DNA of 11,796 bases from Candidatus Poseidoniaceae archaeon (GTDB lineage Archaea > Thermoplasmatota > Poseidoniia > Poseidoniales > Poseidoniaceae): the NCBI GenBank assembly GCA_029250385.1, contig JAQXFJ010000183.1, positions 1 to 11,796 on the forward strand, read 5' to 3'. Position numbers and translations under genes: made by a program. Below are positions 1 to 5,510 of this stretch, piece by piece (within the stretch, counting starts at the first letter, position 1; the number at the start of each line of letters is the position of its first letter). The notes beneath the pieces were generated by a model that made no database searches, was not told where the DNA came from, and worked only from the letters and a program-made list of their open reading frames with translations.

Positions 1-82
1 AAACGCTGAAGACTTGGCGCCAGGTGGCGCACTTGGTCGTCTGACAGTGTTTACCAAATCCGCTGTGGAGGAACTCAACTGA
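1..82 (+). CDS. rpl4: Large-subunit ribosomal protein L4 (uL4), C-terminal end only
   Basis: This is the tail of a gene that starts before the window. Reading from base 2, the last 26 codons give a peptide containing LAPGGALGRLTVFTKSAVEE and ending in LN before TGA at 80-82. The motif 'LAPGG..GRLTV(W/F)T.SA' is the usual C-terminus of archaeal/eukaryotic L4, an early-assembling protein that lines the peptide exit tunnel. L4 directly before L23 and L2 is the canonical archaeal order. The stop codon is part of the Shine-Dalgarno sequence of the next gene (TGAGGTG). Only about a tenth of the protein is visible, so nothing can be said about its globular domain or start. Confidence 0.9.
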   Translation, partial: NAEDLAPGGALGRLTVFTKSAVEELN

Positions 83-86
83 GGTG
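81..86 (+). promoter_or_regulatory. Shine-Dalgarno site of L23, overlapping the L4 stop codon
   Basis: GAGGTG begins inside the L4 stop TGA (80-82) and ends 6 nt before ATG at 93. It decides the start of L23: an in-frame GTG at 84 lies inside this motif and would have no ribosome-binding site of its own. Confidence 0.8.
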
Positions 87-92
87 TTTACT

Positions 93-350
93 ATGAATGC
101 ATACGATATAATCATACAACCATGGCTTACTGAAAAATCCATGGAAGCTAGATCAACTCAACAAAGACTTGAGTTCATTGTAAGAAGAAGTGCATCAAAG
201 GATGAAATTGCTAAAGCAGTAGAAACAATCTTTGATGTTGAAGTAGCGAAAGTCAATGTTAGAAACAGCAAGCATGGAAAACATGCTTCAGTAAAACTGG
301 CCGAAGGCCATGACGCAGAAGACGCAGCAATGCGCCTAGGAGCATTCTGA
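93..350 (+). CDS. rpl23: Large-subunit ribosomal protein L23 (uL23)
   Basis: An 85-residue protein of normal archaeal L23 length. It binds 23S rRNA near the exit-tunnel opening, where L23 forms the docking platform for the signal recognition particle and other nascent-chain factors. Family features visible are the N-terminal 'YDIIIQPWLTEKSM' block, the central 'LEFIVRRSASKDEIAKAVE' segment, and 'FDVEVAKVNVRN', where the second strand leads into the rRNA-binding loop. The end 'DAEDAAMRLGAF' matches the usual A..(L/I)G.(F/L) tail. I chose ATG at 93 rather than the in-frame GTG at 84, because GAGGTG sits 6 nt upstream of 93 and the family N-terminus starts there. The stop at 348-350 forms part of the L2 Shine-Dalgarno site. 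Confidence 0.96.
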   Translation: MNAYDIIIQPWLTEKSMEARSTQQRLEFIVRRSASKDEIAKAVETIFDVEVAKVNVRNSKHGKHASVKLAEGHDAEDAAMRLGAF

Positions 351-354
351 GGTG
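349..354 (+). promoter_or_regulatory. Shine-Dalgarno site of L2, overlapping the L23 stop codon
   Basis: GAGGTG, extended to GAGGTGAT, follows directly from the L23 stop TGA and lies 5 nt before ATG at 360. The eight-base form is fully complementary to AUCACCUC of the archaeal 16S rRNA 3' end. Confidence 0.75.
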
Positions 355-359
355 ATATA

Positions 360-1076
360 ATGGGTAAGAGAATACGTGCACAGAGAAAAGGTTCCTCACC
401 AAGGTACCGTGTAAGAAGCCACAGATTTCCTGGGTCAAACAGAATGCCCCGTGAAAATGACATCGTTGGTGAAGTGACTGAACTAATCCATAGTCCAGTT
501 CACTCCGCTCCACTAGCTAGACTCAAATTGCCTGATGGTGATACCACGTTAGTGGTCGCAACAGAAGGACTTTCCGTGGGTAGTAACGTAGCAGTTGGAA
601 ACAATGTTTCGCTAAGGCCTGGTAACATTACTAGTATTGGTAACATTCCAGAAGGTACTGCAATTAACAATCTTGAACTTAGGCCTGGTGATGGTGGCAA
701 AGTTGCCCGTTCAGCAGGGAACTCATGTTATGTTGAAGCAAAAATCGGTGAGAAAGTCCGTATCAGAATGCCTTCAGGGTCACTCAAAGAATTGCCAGCA
801 AACTGCCGAGCAACTATTGGAGTACTTGCAGGACATGGAAGAGATGAGATGCCTCTAAGAACTGCTGGTGCTGCATATTACAAGGCAAAGGCCAGAGGAA
901 AATTATTCCCGCATGTTAGCGGTGTTGCAATGAATCCAGTCGACCACCCTCACGGTGGAGGAAATCATCAGGCTGTCCACGGACCCAATTCGGTTGCCCG
1001 TGGAACTCCACCTGGTGCTAAAGTTGGTATTATTGCGCCAAGAAGAACCGGTAGAGGCCGCGGAAAGAAAGTTTGA
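360..1076 (+). CDS. rpl2: Large-subunit ribosomal protein L2 (uL2)
   Basis: A 238-residue protein, normal length for archaeal L2. L2 binds 23S rRNA beneath the peptidyl-transferase centre and is needed for subunit association. It has the short archaeal N-terminus (MGKRIRAQRKGS), the OB-fold region at about residues 33-80, then the SH3-like barrel at about 95-165. The hallmark C-terminal loop 'VAMNPVDHPHGGG' lies at residues 189-201 and contains the histidine that reaches towards the catalytic centre. The very basic tail (PRRTGRGRGKKV) enters rRNA. The gene starts 9 nt after the L23 stop, and its own stop TGA (1074-1076) is again part of the Shine-Dalgarno site for S19. Nothing is missing or disrupted. 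Confidence 0.98.
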   Translation: MGKRIRAQRKGSSPRYRVRSHRFPGSNRMPRENDIVGEVTELIHSPVHSAPLARLKLPDGDTTLVVATEGLSVGSNVAVGNNVSLRPGNITSIGNIPEGTAINNLELRPGDGGKVARSAGNSCYVEAKIGEKVRIRMPSGSLKELPANCRATIGVLAGHGRDEMPLRTAGAAYYKAKARGKLFPHVSGVAMNPVDHPHGGGNHQAVHGPNSVARGTPPGAKVGIIAPRRTGRGRGKKV

Positions 1077-1080
1077 GGTG
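1075..1080 (+). promoter_or_regulatory. Shine-Dalgarno site of S19, overlapping the L2 stop codon
   Basis: GAGGTGAT, beginning inside the L2 stop TGA (1074-1076). The true S19 ATG is 7 nt downstream at 1088. A second, out-of-frame ATG at 1084 is only 3 nt downstream, closer than at any sister junction. Confidence 0.7.
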
Positions 1081-1087
1081 ATTATGT

Positions 1088-1579
1088 ATGGCACGAAAGA
1101 ATAAGAAGTCCTTTATGACCCCAAAGGCCAGTAGAAGAAAAGCAAGAAAGCGCTTGTCTACAACAACTGGCCGTGTCAAGAAAGAATTTACGTACCGTGG
1201 ATATACCATGGAAGAATTATCACAAATGGAACTATGGCCATCTGAAGGATCTGACAATTCTATCATAGAATTATTGCCTTCAAGAGCTCGAAGATCCATA
1301 GGCCGTGGTATGTCTGTAGAAAACGAACATTTCCTTGACCGTGTAAGAAGAAACAGTTCAACAACTGTAAGAACACACAGAAGAGATATGCCTATTCTAC
1401 CAGAATTTGTCGGTCGAAGAATCGCAATTCACAACGGGCAATTTTTCATCGAACTTGATGTCAAGCCAGAAATGATTGGACATTATCTTGGCGAATTTGC
1501 TCTAAGCAGAAAGAATGTGGCCCACAGTGGCCCAGGTGTAGGTGCTACCCGTTCATCAAAGCACGTAGCATTGAAGTGA
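1088..1579 (+). CDS. rps19: Small-subunit ribosomal protein S19 (uS19)
   Basis: A 163-residue S19 of the archaeal/eukaryotic (S15e-like) type, which sits in the head of the 30S subunit and contacts S13 and the A-site tRNA region. The first ~35 residues are a very basic extension. Then comes the archaeal block 'FTYRGYTMEELSQM' (about residues 36-50), and 'LLPSRARRSIGRG', an archaeal/eukaryotic hallmark absent from bacterial S19. The core continues through 'MPILPEFVGRRIAIHNGQFF' and 'MIGHYLGEFALSRK', with the conserved tail 'HSGPGVGATRSSKHV'. It is slightly longer than most archaeal S19 because of the basic N-terminus. ATG at 1088 is chosen over ATG at 1084, which is in another frame and stops after six codons. 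Confidence 0.97.
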   Translation: MARKNKKSFMTPKASRRKARKRLSTTTGRVKKEFTYRGYTMEELSQMELWPSEGSDNSIIELLPSRARRSIGRGMSVENEHFLDRVRRNSSTTVRTHRRDMPILPEFVGRRIAIHNGQFFIELDVKPEMIGHYLGEFALSRKNVAHSGPGVGATRSSKHVALK

Positions 1580-1583
1580 GGTG
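1578..1583 (+). promoter_or_regulatory. Shine-Dalgarno site of L22, overlapping the S19 stop codon
   Basis: GAGGTG, beginning inside the S19 stop TGA (1577-1579) and ending 6 nt before ATG at 1590. It rules out the in-frame GTG at 1581, which lies inside the motif itself. Confidence 0.8.
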
Positions 1584-1589
1584 AGAAAT

Positions 1590-2186
1590 ATGGCAAAGCA
1601 AAGACAAATGGATCGCAGAACCAAGAGGAGACAACTTCCTCAAAAAGGTTTCACTCAACTATTACAAGGAAGTAGAATTGCTTCAGCAAGGGCAGTCAAT
1701 GTGGACATGCACGTAAAGCACTGTTTTGAAGTGTGCAGAGCAGTCAAGAATATGACTGCAGGAAACGCAATTGATTATCTAAACGATGTTCTGAAAATCG
1801 ACTCAGATAGGGCAGACATTAGAAGAAAAGCAGTAGCAGTACCTTTCAGATTAGGCAGTGGAAACAAGAAACGCAAGCGAAGTGGACCTTCAATGGTCGG
1901 TCACCGAAAAGGTGGCGTTGGACCAGGTAGATACCCAGTAAAGGCATCAAAAGCAATAATCAAATTGATTCAAAGTGCTATGGACAATGCTCGACACCAA
2001 TACGAAGATATTGATGCTGACGAGATGGAAATCACTCACATTGCTGCACACAGAGGCCAGATCCGTCGTGGATGGATTCCTCGTGCTAGAGGGCGTGCAA
2101 CACCATCCAACCACTACCAAGTCAATTTGGAAATATTCCTAGAAGACTTCAACACAGTTGAAGATGAATTGGAGGATGAATTCTGA
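1590..2186 (+). CDS. rpl22: Large-subunit ribosomal protein L22 (uL22)
   Basis: A 198-residue L22, longer than the roughly 150-160 residues usual in archaea. L22 contacts all 23S rRNA domains and its hairpin lines the exit tunnel. The family core is clear: 'HCFEVCRAVKNMTAGNAIDYL' (shared with the 'VCR.I.GM....A..YL' helix), the basic 'VGHRKGGVGPGRYPVKAS' segment, 'IKLIQSAMDNA', and the long hairpin 'ITHIAAHRGQ...WIPRARGRATP'. The extra length comes from a basic N-terminus, a KKRKRSG insertion before the GHRKG segment and an acidic tail (EDFNTVEDELEDEF). The ATG at 1590 fits the ribosome-binding site better than the in-frame GTG at 1581. The stop TGA is part of the S3 ribosome-binding site. 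Confidence 0.97.
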   Translation: MAKQRQMDRRTKRRQLPQKGFTQLLQGSRIASARAVNVDMHVKHCFEVCRAVKNMTAGNAIDYLNDVLKIDSDRADIRRKAVAVPFRLGSGNKKRKRSGPSMVGHRKGGVGPGRYPVKASKAIIKLIQSAMDNARHQYEDIDADEMEITHIAAHRGQIRRGWIPRARGRATPSNHYQVNLEIFLEDFNTVEDELEDEF

Positions 2187-2190
2187 GGTG
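2185..2190 (+). promoter_or_regulatory. Shine-Dalgarno site of S3, overlapping the L22 stop codon
   Basis: GAGGTG, beginning inside the L22 stop TGA (2184-2186) and ending 6 nt before ATG at 2197. It places the S3 start downstream of the in-frame ATG at 2158, which would overlap L22 by 29 nt. Confidence 0.8.
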
Positions 2191-2196
2191 AATATC

Positions 2197-2871
2197 ATGG
2201 CTGGAAAACAAAGTGTACTTAGAACAATCGTCAACAGAAATGTTGAGAGACAACTGGTCAAGGAATTCTTGATGGAAAATACCAAATCAGCAGGATTTGG
2301 TGGATTAACCATCAGTAGGACTCCTAGTGGTACTAGTGTCGAGATTAGAGCAGAAAAGCCGGGAAGAGTAATCGGTAAGCGAGGAAAAATAATCAACGAA
2401 CTCCAAAAGAGATTAAATGATGAATTTGAATTGTATAACCCGAGGCTTTCTGTTGAAGAAGTAGAAGAACCAACTCTTAACGCTCAAGTCATGGCACAGA
2501 AAATCGCCTCTGCTCTAGAGCGTGGATGGTATTACCGAAGAGCCGGTGCATCTGCAGCGGTCAACGTTATGGAAAAGGGAGCTAGAGGAGTAATTGTTAC
2601 TGTTGCTGGTAAACTAACTGGTGCTAGAAACCGAACCCAGAAATTTATTTTGGGACACGTAAAGTATTGCGGCGAAACCGCATTACAATTCATGGACAGA
2701 GGCTATGCAGTTGCTGTTAAGAAATTGGGAACAATTGGTGTGACTGTACAAATCATGCGTAAAGGAACTAAATTGCCACACGAAATAGCCGTCTTTTCAG
2801 AGGAAGAACTCCGTATAAGAGCTGAATCTGAAACCACAGAAGTTGAAATTGTCGAGGAGGCTAGTAAATGA
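2197..2871 (+). CDS. rps3: Small-subunit ribosomal protein S3 (uS3)
   Basis: A 224-residue S3, which sits at the mRNA entry channel of the 30S subunit. Residues about 15-90 form the type II KH domain, with the RNA-gripping loop GRVIGKRG at residues 57-64 (GKRG at 60-63 is the GXXG motif). Residues about 95-200 are the S3 C-terminal domain, including 'ALERGWYYRRAG' and 'GARGVIVTVAGKLTGARNR', with the usual tail segment 'GTIGVTVQIM'. The last ~25 residues are acidic (SETTEVEIVEE), a common archaeal S3 feature. The start at 2197 removes 13 spurious residues encoded inside L22. The gene overlaps the L29 start by 4 nt (ATGA, 2868-2871). Confidence 0.98.
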   Translation: MAGKQSVLRTIVNRNVERQLVKEFLMENTKSAGFGGLTISRTPSGTSVEIRAEKPGRVIGKRGKIINELQKRLNDEFELYNPRLSVEEVEEPTLNAQVMAQKIASALERGWYYRRAGASAAVNVMEKGARGVIVTVAGKLTGARNRTQKFILGHVKYCGETALQFMDRGYAVAVKKLGTIGVTVQIMRKGTKLPHEIAVFSEEELRIRAESETTEVEIVEEASK

Positions 2872-3062
2872 GTTACGTATCCAACAGAGAGATCGCAGCC
2901 ATGAGCGCAGAGGCTAGAGACGCCCGCCTTCTTGAACTTCAAGAAGAACTTCTACAACTTCGTGCGGAAAAATCACTTGGTGGTACTCCTGCAAGTATTG
3001 GTGCTTACAAAGCAACCAGAAGAAGTATCGCTCGACTAAAGACACACATGAATAACAACTGA
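2868..3062 (+). CDS. rpl29: Large-subunit ribosomal protein L29 (uL29)
   Basis: A 64-residue two-helix protein of typical L29 length. It binds 23S rRNA next to L23 at the exit-tunnel rim, where it helps form the docking site for targeting factors. Family signatures are 'REIAAMSAEARDARLLELQE' (the 'EIR.MS.EE...KL.EL' helix), the 'LRAEKSLGGTPASIG' turn and the second helix 'RRSIARLKTHMN'. The start overlaps the S3 stop as ATGA. GAGGAGG at 2854-2860 lies 7 nt upstream, inside the S3 coding region, so re-initiation after S3 termination is likely. Confidence 0.95.
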   Translation: MSYVSNREIAAMSAEARDARLLELQEELLQLRAEKSLGGTPASIGAYKATRRSIARLKTHMNNN

Positions 3063-3070
3063 ATAACATC

Positions 3071-3078
3071 GGAAGGAG
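3071..3078 (+). promoter_or_regulatory. Shine-Dalgarno site of aIF1 in the largest intergenic gap
   Basis: GGAAGGAG lies 11 nt before ATG at 3090, in the 27-nt gap 3063-3089 after L29. It is one of the few sites in this operon that does not involve the preceding coding region or stop codon, so aIF1 may be initiated more independently. No promoter or hairpin is visible in the gap. Confidence 0.6.
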
Positions 3079-3089
3079 ACTGAATACAA

Positions 3090-3389
3090 ATGAGCGGAAT
3101 TTGCAAAGATTGTAGTTTACCCAATGAGCTTTGCATATGTCAAGAAATAGCAAAAGAACAACAATGCGCAATTTTGTCAACAGATAGAAGAAGATACGGA
3201 AAAATAGTAACAAAAGTAGAGGGCTTAGAAGATTCAGCGATAGATATCAATCAATTAGCTAAACTACTCAAAAATAAATGTGCTGCAGGTGGAACAGTAA
3301 AAGGACGAACAATCGAATTACAAGGGGATCACAAGAAGAAAGCAGCAGTAGTACTCAAAAATAACGGATTTAATGTGGAGGTGAGATAA
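3090..3389 (+). CDS. Translation initiation factor aIF1 (SUI1/eIF1 family)
   Basis: A 99-residue protein of the SUI1 family, the archaeal orthologue of eIF1. It binds the 30S P-site region and enforces start-codon fidelity during initiation. The N-terminus has the archaeal cysteine cluster C5-X2-C8-X6-C15-X-C17 (ICKDCSLPNELCIC), a probable metal site. The SUI1 fold covers about residues 30-99, with 'YGKIVTKVEGLE', 'LAKLLKNKCAAGGTVKG', 'IELQGDHKKKAAVVLKNNGF' and the end 'NVEVR'. The 'CAAGGTVKG...I.LQGDH' motif is the family core. Its place between L29 and Rnp1 is conserved in euryarchaeal ribosomal operons and ties synthesis of an initiation factor to ribosome production. Confidence 0.96.
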   Translation: MSGICKDCSLPNELCICQEIAKEQQCAILSTDRRRYGKIVTKVEGLEDSAIDINQLAKLLKNKCAAGGTVKGRTIELQGDHKKKAAVVLKNNGFNVEVR

Positions 3390-3390
3390 G

Positions 3391-3648
3391 ATGAATGTAT
3401 ACAACAATAACTGGTTAGGCAAGACTCTTAATGTGATCTCTTCGTTAGATAATACACTTGTTGGAAGGCAAGGTATGGTTGTTGATGAATCACAAAAAAC
3501 TATCACCATCAAAGAAGATGGCAAGATGGTCAAACTCGGTAAAGCGAGTATCAAATTCACAATTACTGACAGTGATGTCGTAATAGATGGGACAATGGTT
3601 GGACAACGCCCTGAAAACAGAGTCCACCGAAAATATAGGATGGCTTGA
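3391..3648 (+). CDS. rnp1: RNase P protein component 1 (Rnp1/p29, Pop4 family)
   Basis: An 85-residue protein matching the archaeal homologue of eukaryotic Rpp29/Pop4. This is a protein subunit of RNase P, the ribonucleoprotein that trims tRNA 5' leaders. The Sm-like barrel signature is visible as 'TLVGRQGMVVDESQKTITI' (residues about 22-40), followed by 'LGKASIKFTI', then 'VVIDGTMVGQRPENRVHRKY'. The G..GRPE.R..RK end is diagnostic. It is at the short end of the family range. GGAGGTGA (3377-3384, inside the aIF1 end) is its ribosome-binding site, and only 1 nt separates it from the aIF1 stop. The location between aIF1 and S17 is the conserved archaeal position of this gene. Confidence 0.94.
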   Translation: MNVYNNNWLGKTLNVISSLDNTLVGRQGMVVDESQKTITIKEDGKMVKLGKASIKFTITDSDVVIDGTMVGQRPENRVHRKYRMA

Positions 3649-3652
3649 TACC

Positions 3653-3988
3653 ATGCGAGATATAGGAATAGATGTAAGACCACCCACCGGAGAGTGGGAC
3701 GGAGACCAAAACTGCCCATTTTATGGAAGCCTGCGCCTTAGAGGACAAGTTCTCGAAGGAACAATTTCTAAAATTGGAATGCAAAAAACAATTACTTTAG
3801 AGAGAAACAATGTGCGATACATGCAAAAATATGAGCGATTCGAAAAGCGCACTAGTATAGTATCGGCTCATTTGCCTTCTTGCATCGGTGATGCTAATAT
3901 CGGCGATTCAGTCAAGGTAATGGAATGTAGACCACTTTCAAAGACGGTTTCATTCTGCGTTGTTGAACTAAATGGAGGTGAGGCTTAA
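3653..3988 (+). CDS. rps17: Small-subunit ribosomal protein S17 (uS17)
   Basis: A 111-residue S17, an OB-fold protein binding 16S rRNA in the 30S body. The archaeal N-terminus 'IGIDVRPP' is followed by 'NCPFYGSLRLRGQ' (residues 20-32), and the core 'GTISKIGMQKTITLER' then 'YERFEKRTS'. The hallmark 'GDSVKVMECRPLSKTVSF' lies at residues 84-101. I start it at ATG 3653. An in-frame ATG at 3587 would add 22 residues that overlap Rnp1 by 62 nt and match nothing in the family. The ribosome-binding site is weaker than its neighbours' (GGATGG at 3638-3643, still inside Rnp1). The end overlaps L14 by one base (TAATG). Confidence 0.95.
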   Translation: MRDIGIDVRPPTGEWDGDQNCPFYGSLRLRGQVLEGTISKIGMQKTITLERNNVRYMQKYERFEKRTSIVSAHLPSCIGDANIGDSVKVMECRPLSKTVSFCVVELNGGEA

Positions 3989-4386
3989 TGCGTGGAATCG
4001 CAGGAAGGCAGACTCGAGGTCTTCCAACCGCTGCAAGATTAAATGTTGCAGACAACACTGGTGCTAAAATAGTTCAAATCATCAATATTTTGAAACTTGG
4101 TGGTACTATGAGGAGATACCCTGCAGGTGGTGTAGGCGATCTTGCAAAGGTTTCAGTCAAGAAAGGAACACCAGATACTCGTAGGCAGATATTCGATGCG
4201 GTCATTATCCGTCAGAGACGTCCATTCCGCAGAGTTGACGGAACATGGGTCCAATTCGAAGACAACGCTTGTGTCATCACCAATGAAAAAGGCGATGTTC
4301 AAGGTTCGGATATCAAAGGCCCAGTTTCAAGAGAGGCAGCAGAACGCTGGCCCCGTATTGCAGCGAATGCAAAACAAATCGTTTGA
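3988..4386 (+). CDS. rpl14: Large-subunit ribosomal protein L14 (uL14)
   Basis: A 132-residue L14 of normal archaeal length. This beta-barrel protein on the 50S interface binds 23S rRNA and contributes an intersubunit bridge. Clear family blocks are 'LNVADNTGAKIVQII' (residues about 18-32), 'VGDLAKVSVKKGTP', and 'FDAVIIRQRRPFRRVDGTWV'. 'QFEDNACVITNEKGDVQGSD' and the archaeal end 'GPVSREAAERWPRIAANA' follow. The ribosome-binding site GGAGGTGA (3974-3981) lies inside S17, and the start shares its A with the S17 stop (TAATG), so translation is probably coupled. Its own stop begins the L24 Shine-Dalgarno site. Confidence 0.98.
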   Translation: MRGIAGRQTRGLPTAARLNVADNTGAKIVQIINILKLGGTMRRYPAGGVGDLAKVSVKKGTPDTRRQIFDAVIIRQRRPFRRVDGTWVQFEDNACVITNEKGDVQGSDIKGPVSREAAERWPRIAANAKQIV

Positions 4387-4390
4387 GGTG
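4385..4390 (+). promoter_or_regulatory. Shine-Dalgarno site of L24, overlapping the L14 stop codon
   Basis: GAGGTG (extended GAGGTGAT), beginning inside the L14 stop TGA (4384-4386) and ending 5 nt before ATG at 4396. Confidence 0.75.
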
Positions 4391-4395
4391 ATAAT

Positions 4396-4803
4396 ATGGT
4401 AAAGAGTATGAAACCAGGAAAACAAAGAAAAGCACATTTCAATGCAGCAATGCATGAAAAGCGTAAGAGGCTCTCAGCTAGATTACAACTTGAAAAACCC
4501 GATTCCAGGTTTGATGGTGTCAGGACTGTAACAGTTAGAGTTGGAGATACCGTAAAGGTCGTTCGTGGTGACTTATCCAATGGTGGTAAGCGACACGGCG
4601 GCAAGAGGAATGCTGAGCCACTAACAGGCTCTGTTATCCGAATAGATTCTAACAAAGGCAGACTGTATATTGAAGGTGCAAAAGCCAGTAAATCAGATAA
4701 CAAAGAGGAAGCAGTACCGGTCAATGCTTCAAATGTTGTCGTAGTAAGATTGGACGAGACAGACAAGTATCGAGTCCAACAATTAACCGGAAACAGGAGT
4801 TGA
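4396..4803 (+). CDS. rpl24: Large-subunit ribosomal protein L24 (uL24, L26e-type) with expanded KOW loop
   Basis: A 135-residue archaeal L24, one of the two assembly-initiator proteins of the 50S subunit. The N-terminus 'KPGKQRKAHFNAAMHEKRK' is typical of the archaeal/eukaryotic L26e type. The KOW domain begins at 'VRVGDTVKVVRGD' (residues 47-59) and resumes at 'GSVIRIDSNKGRLYIEGA' (78-95), followed by 'VPVNASNVVVV'. Between RGD and the next conserved strand, the usual short turn (about seven residues in most homologues I recall) is about 20 residues long and rich in Gly, Lys and Arg (GGKRHGGKR). The reading frame is open throughout and the flanking motifs are intact, so this looks like a lineage-specific loop rather than damage. 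Confidence 0.95.
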   Translation: MVKSMKPGKQRKAHFNAAMHEKRKRLSARLQLEKPDSRFDGVRTVTVRVGDTVKVVRGDLSNGGKRHGGKRNAEPLTGSVIRIDSNKGRLYIEGAKASKSDNKEEAVPVNASNVVVVRLDETDKYRVQQLTGNRS

Positions 4804-4808
4804 ATTAG

Positions 4809-5510
4809 ATGGGAAGCAGTAATCACATGAAACGTTTGGCAATGCCACGAAGTTGGCCACTACCACGTAAGACCTCAATTTGGGTAACTAAAGCAGCACC
4901 TGGTGCACACACATTAGAACTTTGTATGCCGGTTGTTGTAGTTATTCGAGATATTCTTGGCTTCGCAAAATCAACCAGAGAAGTTAGACACATTTTGCAT
5001 AACAATCTTGTTTCTATCGATGGAAGAATCTGCAAAGATTCTAGAAGAGGTGTAGGATTCATGGACGTTCTAACACTTGGTGAAGAAAACTATCGTTGTA
5101 TAGTTGATCAAAAGGGGATACTTCGATACAGACAAATTTCAAAGAAAGAAGCGGAGACCAAGGTTTGCCGAATCAACGGTAAAACCACAGTCAAAGGTGG
5201 AAAAACGCAACTTCATCTGCACGACGGCAGAAACATATTGACCGACGATGCTGGAGAATACAATACTGGTGATTCACTAGTCCTTGCACTTCCTTCTCAA
5301 GAAATAAAGGAACACATCCGCTTCTCAGATGGCATAAAGTGCTATCTGACTGGTGGTGCTCACGTTGGTGAATTCGCTGAAGTGTCAGAATATATCGTCA
5401 AGCGTTCAAGCATGCCTAATGAAGTACAATTTGCAGACTTCGGTACTGTGATGTCAAATGTATTTGCTATAGGCAAACAAAAATTACCTACTACTGAGGT
5501 GGTTGAATGA
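4809..5510 (+). CDS. rps4e: Small-subunit ribosomal protein S4e (eS4)
   Basis: A 233-residue S4e, an archaeal/eukaryotic-only 30S protein binding 16S rRNA. The N-terminus 'HMKRLAMPRSWPLPRK' is the family signature. Residues about 41-105 form an S4-type RNA-binding domain ('VIRDILGFAKSTREVRHIL', 'VSIDGRICKD', 'GFMDVLTL'). A central S4e domain follows, with 'VKGGKTQLHLHDGRNIL', and a C-terminal KOW-like region, 'LTGGAHVGEFAEV'. It starts 5 nt after the L24 stop, with AGGAG (4795-4799) inside the end of L24. It overlaps L5 by 4 nt (ATGA, 5507-5510). Length and motifs are complete. Confidence 0.97.
   Translation: MGSSNHMKRLAMPRSWPLPRKTSIWVTKAAPGAHTLELCMPVVVVIRDILGFAKSTREVRHILHNNLVSIDGRICKDSRRGVGFMDVLTLGEENYRCIVDQKGILRYRQISKKEAETKVCRINGKTTVKGGKTQLHLHDGRNILTDDAGEYNTGDSLVLALPSQEIKEHIRFSDGIKCYLTGGAHVGEFAEVSEYIVKRSSMPNEVQFADFGTVMSNVFAIGKQKLPTTEVVE

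Noticed and set aside
637..858. A 73-codon plus-strand frame inside L2
   Set aside because: It is in another frame of a strongly conserved gene with no ribosome-binding site or domain, so it is a shadow frame.
2158..2196. A longer S3 starting at ATG 2158 inside L22
   Set aside because: The strong GAGGTG site and conventional N-terminus fit ATG 2197; the extra 13 residues come from the L22 reading region.
3063..3089. A possible promoter or terminator in the 27-nt L29-aIF1 gap
   Set aside because: No TATA-like box with BRE spacing, no hairpin and no T-run is visible; the gap is mostly the Shine-Dalgarno site.
3587..3652. A longer S17 starting at ATG 3587 with 22 additional residues
   Set aside because: The extra part overlaps Rnp1 by 62 nt, matches nothing in S17, and the family N-terminus (IGIDVRPP) begins at 3653.
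4299..4826. A 175-codon open frame on the minus strand opposite the L14 end and L24
   Set aside because: It lies entirely over two well-supported plus-strand ribosomal genes, has no recognisable motif, and resembles other antisense shadow frames in this window.
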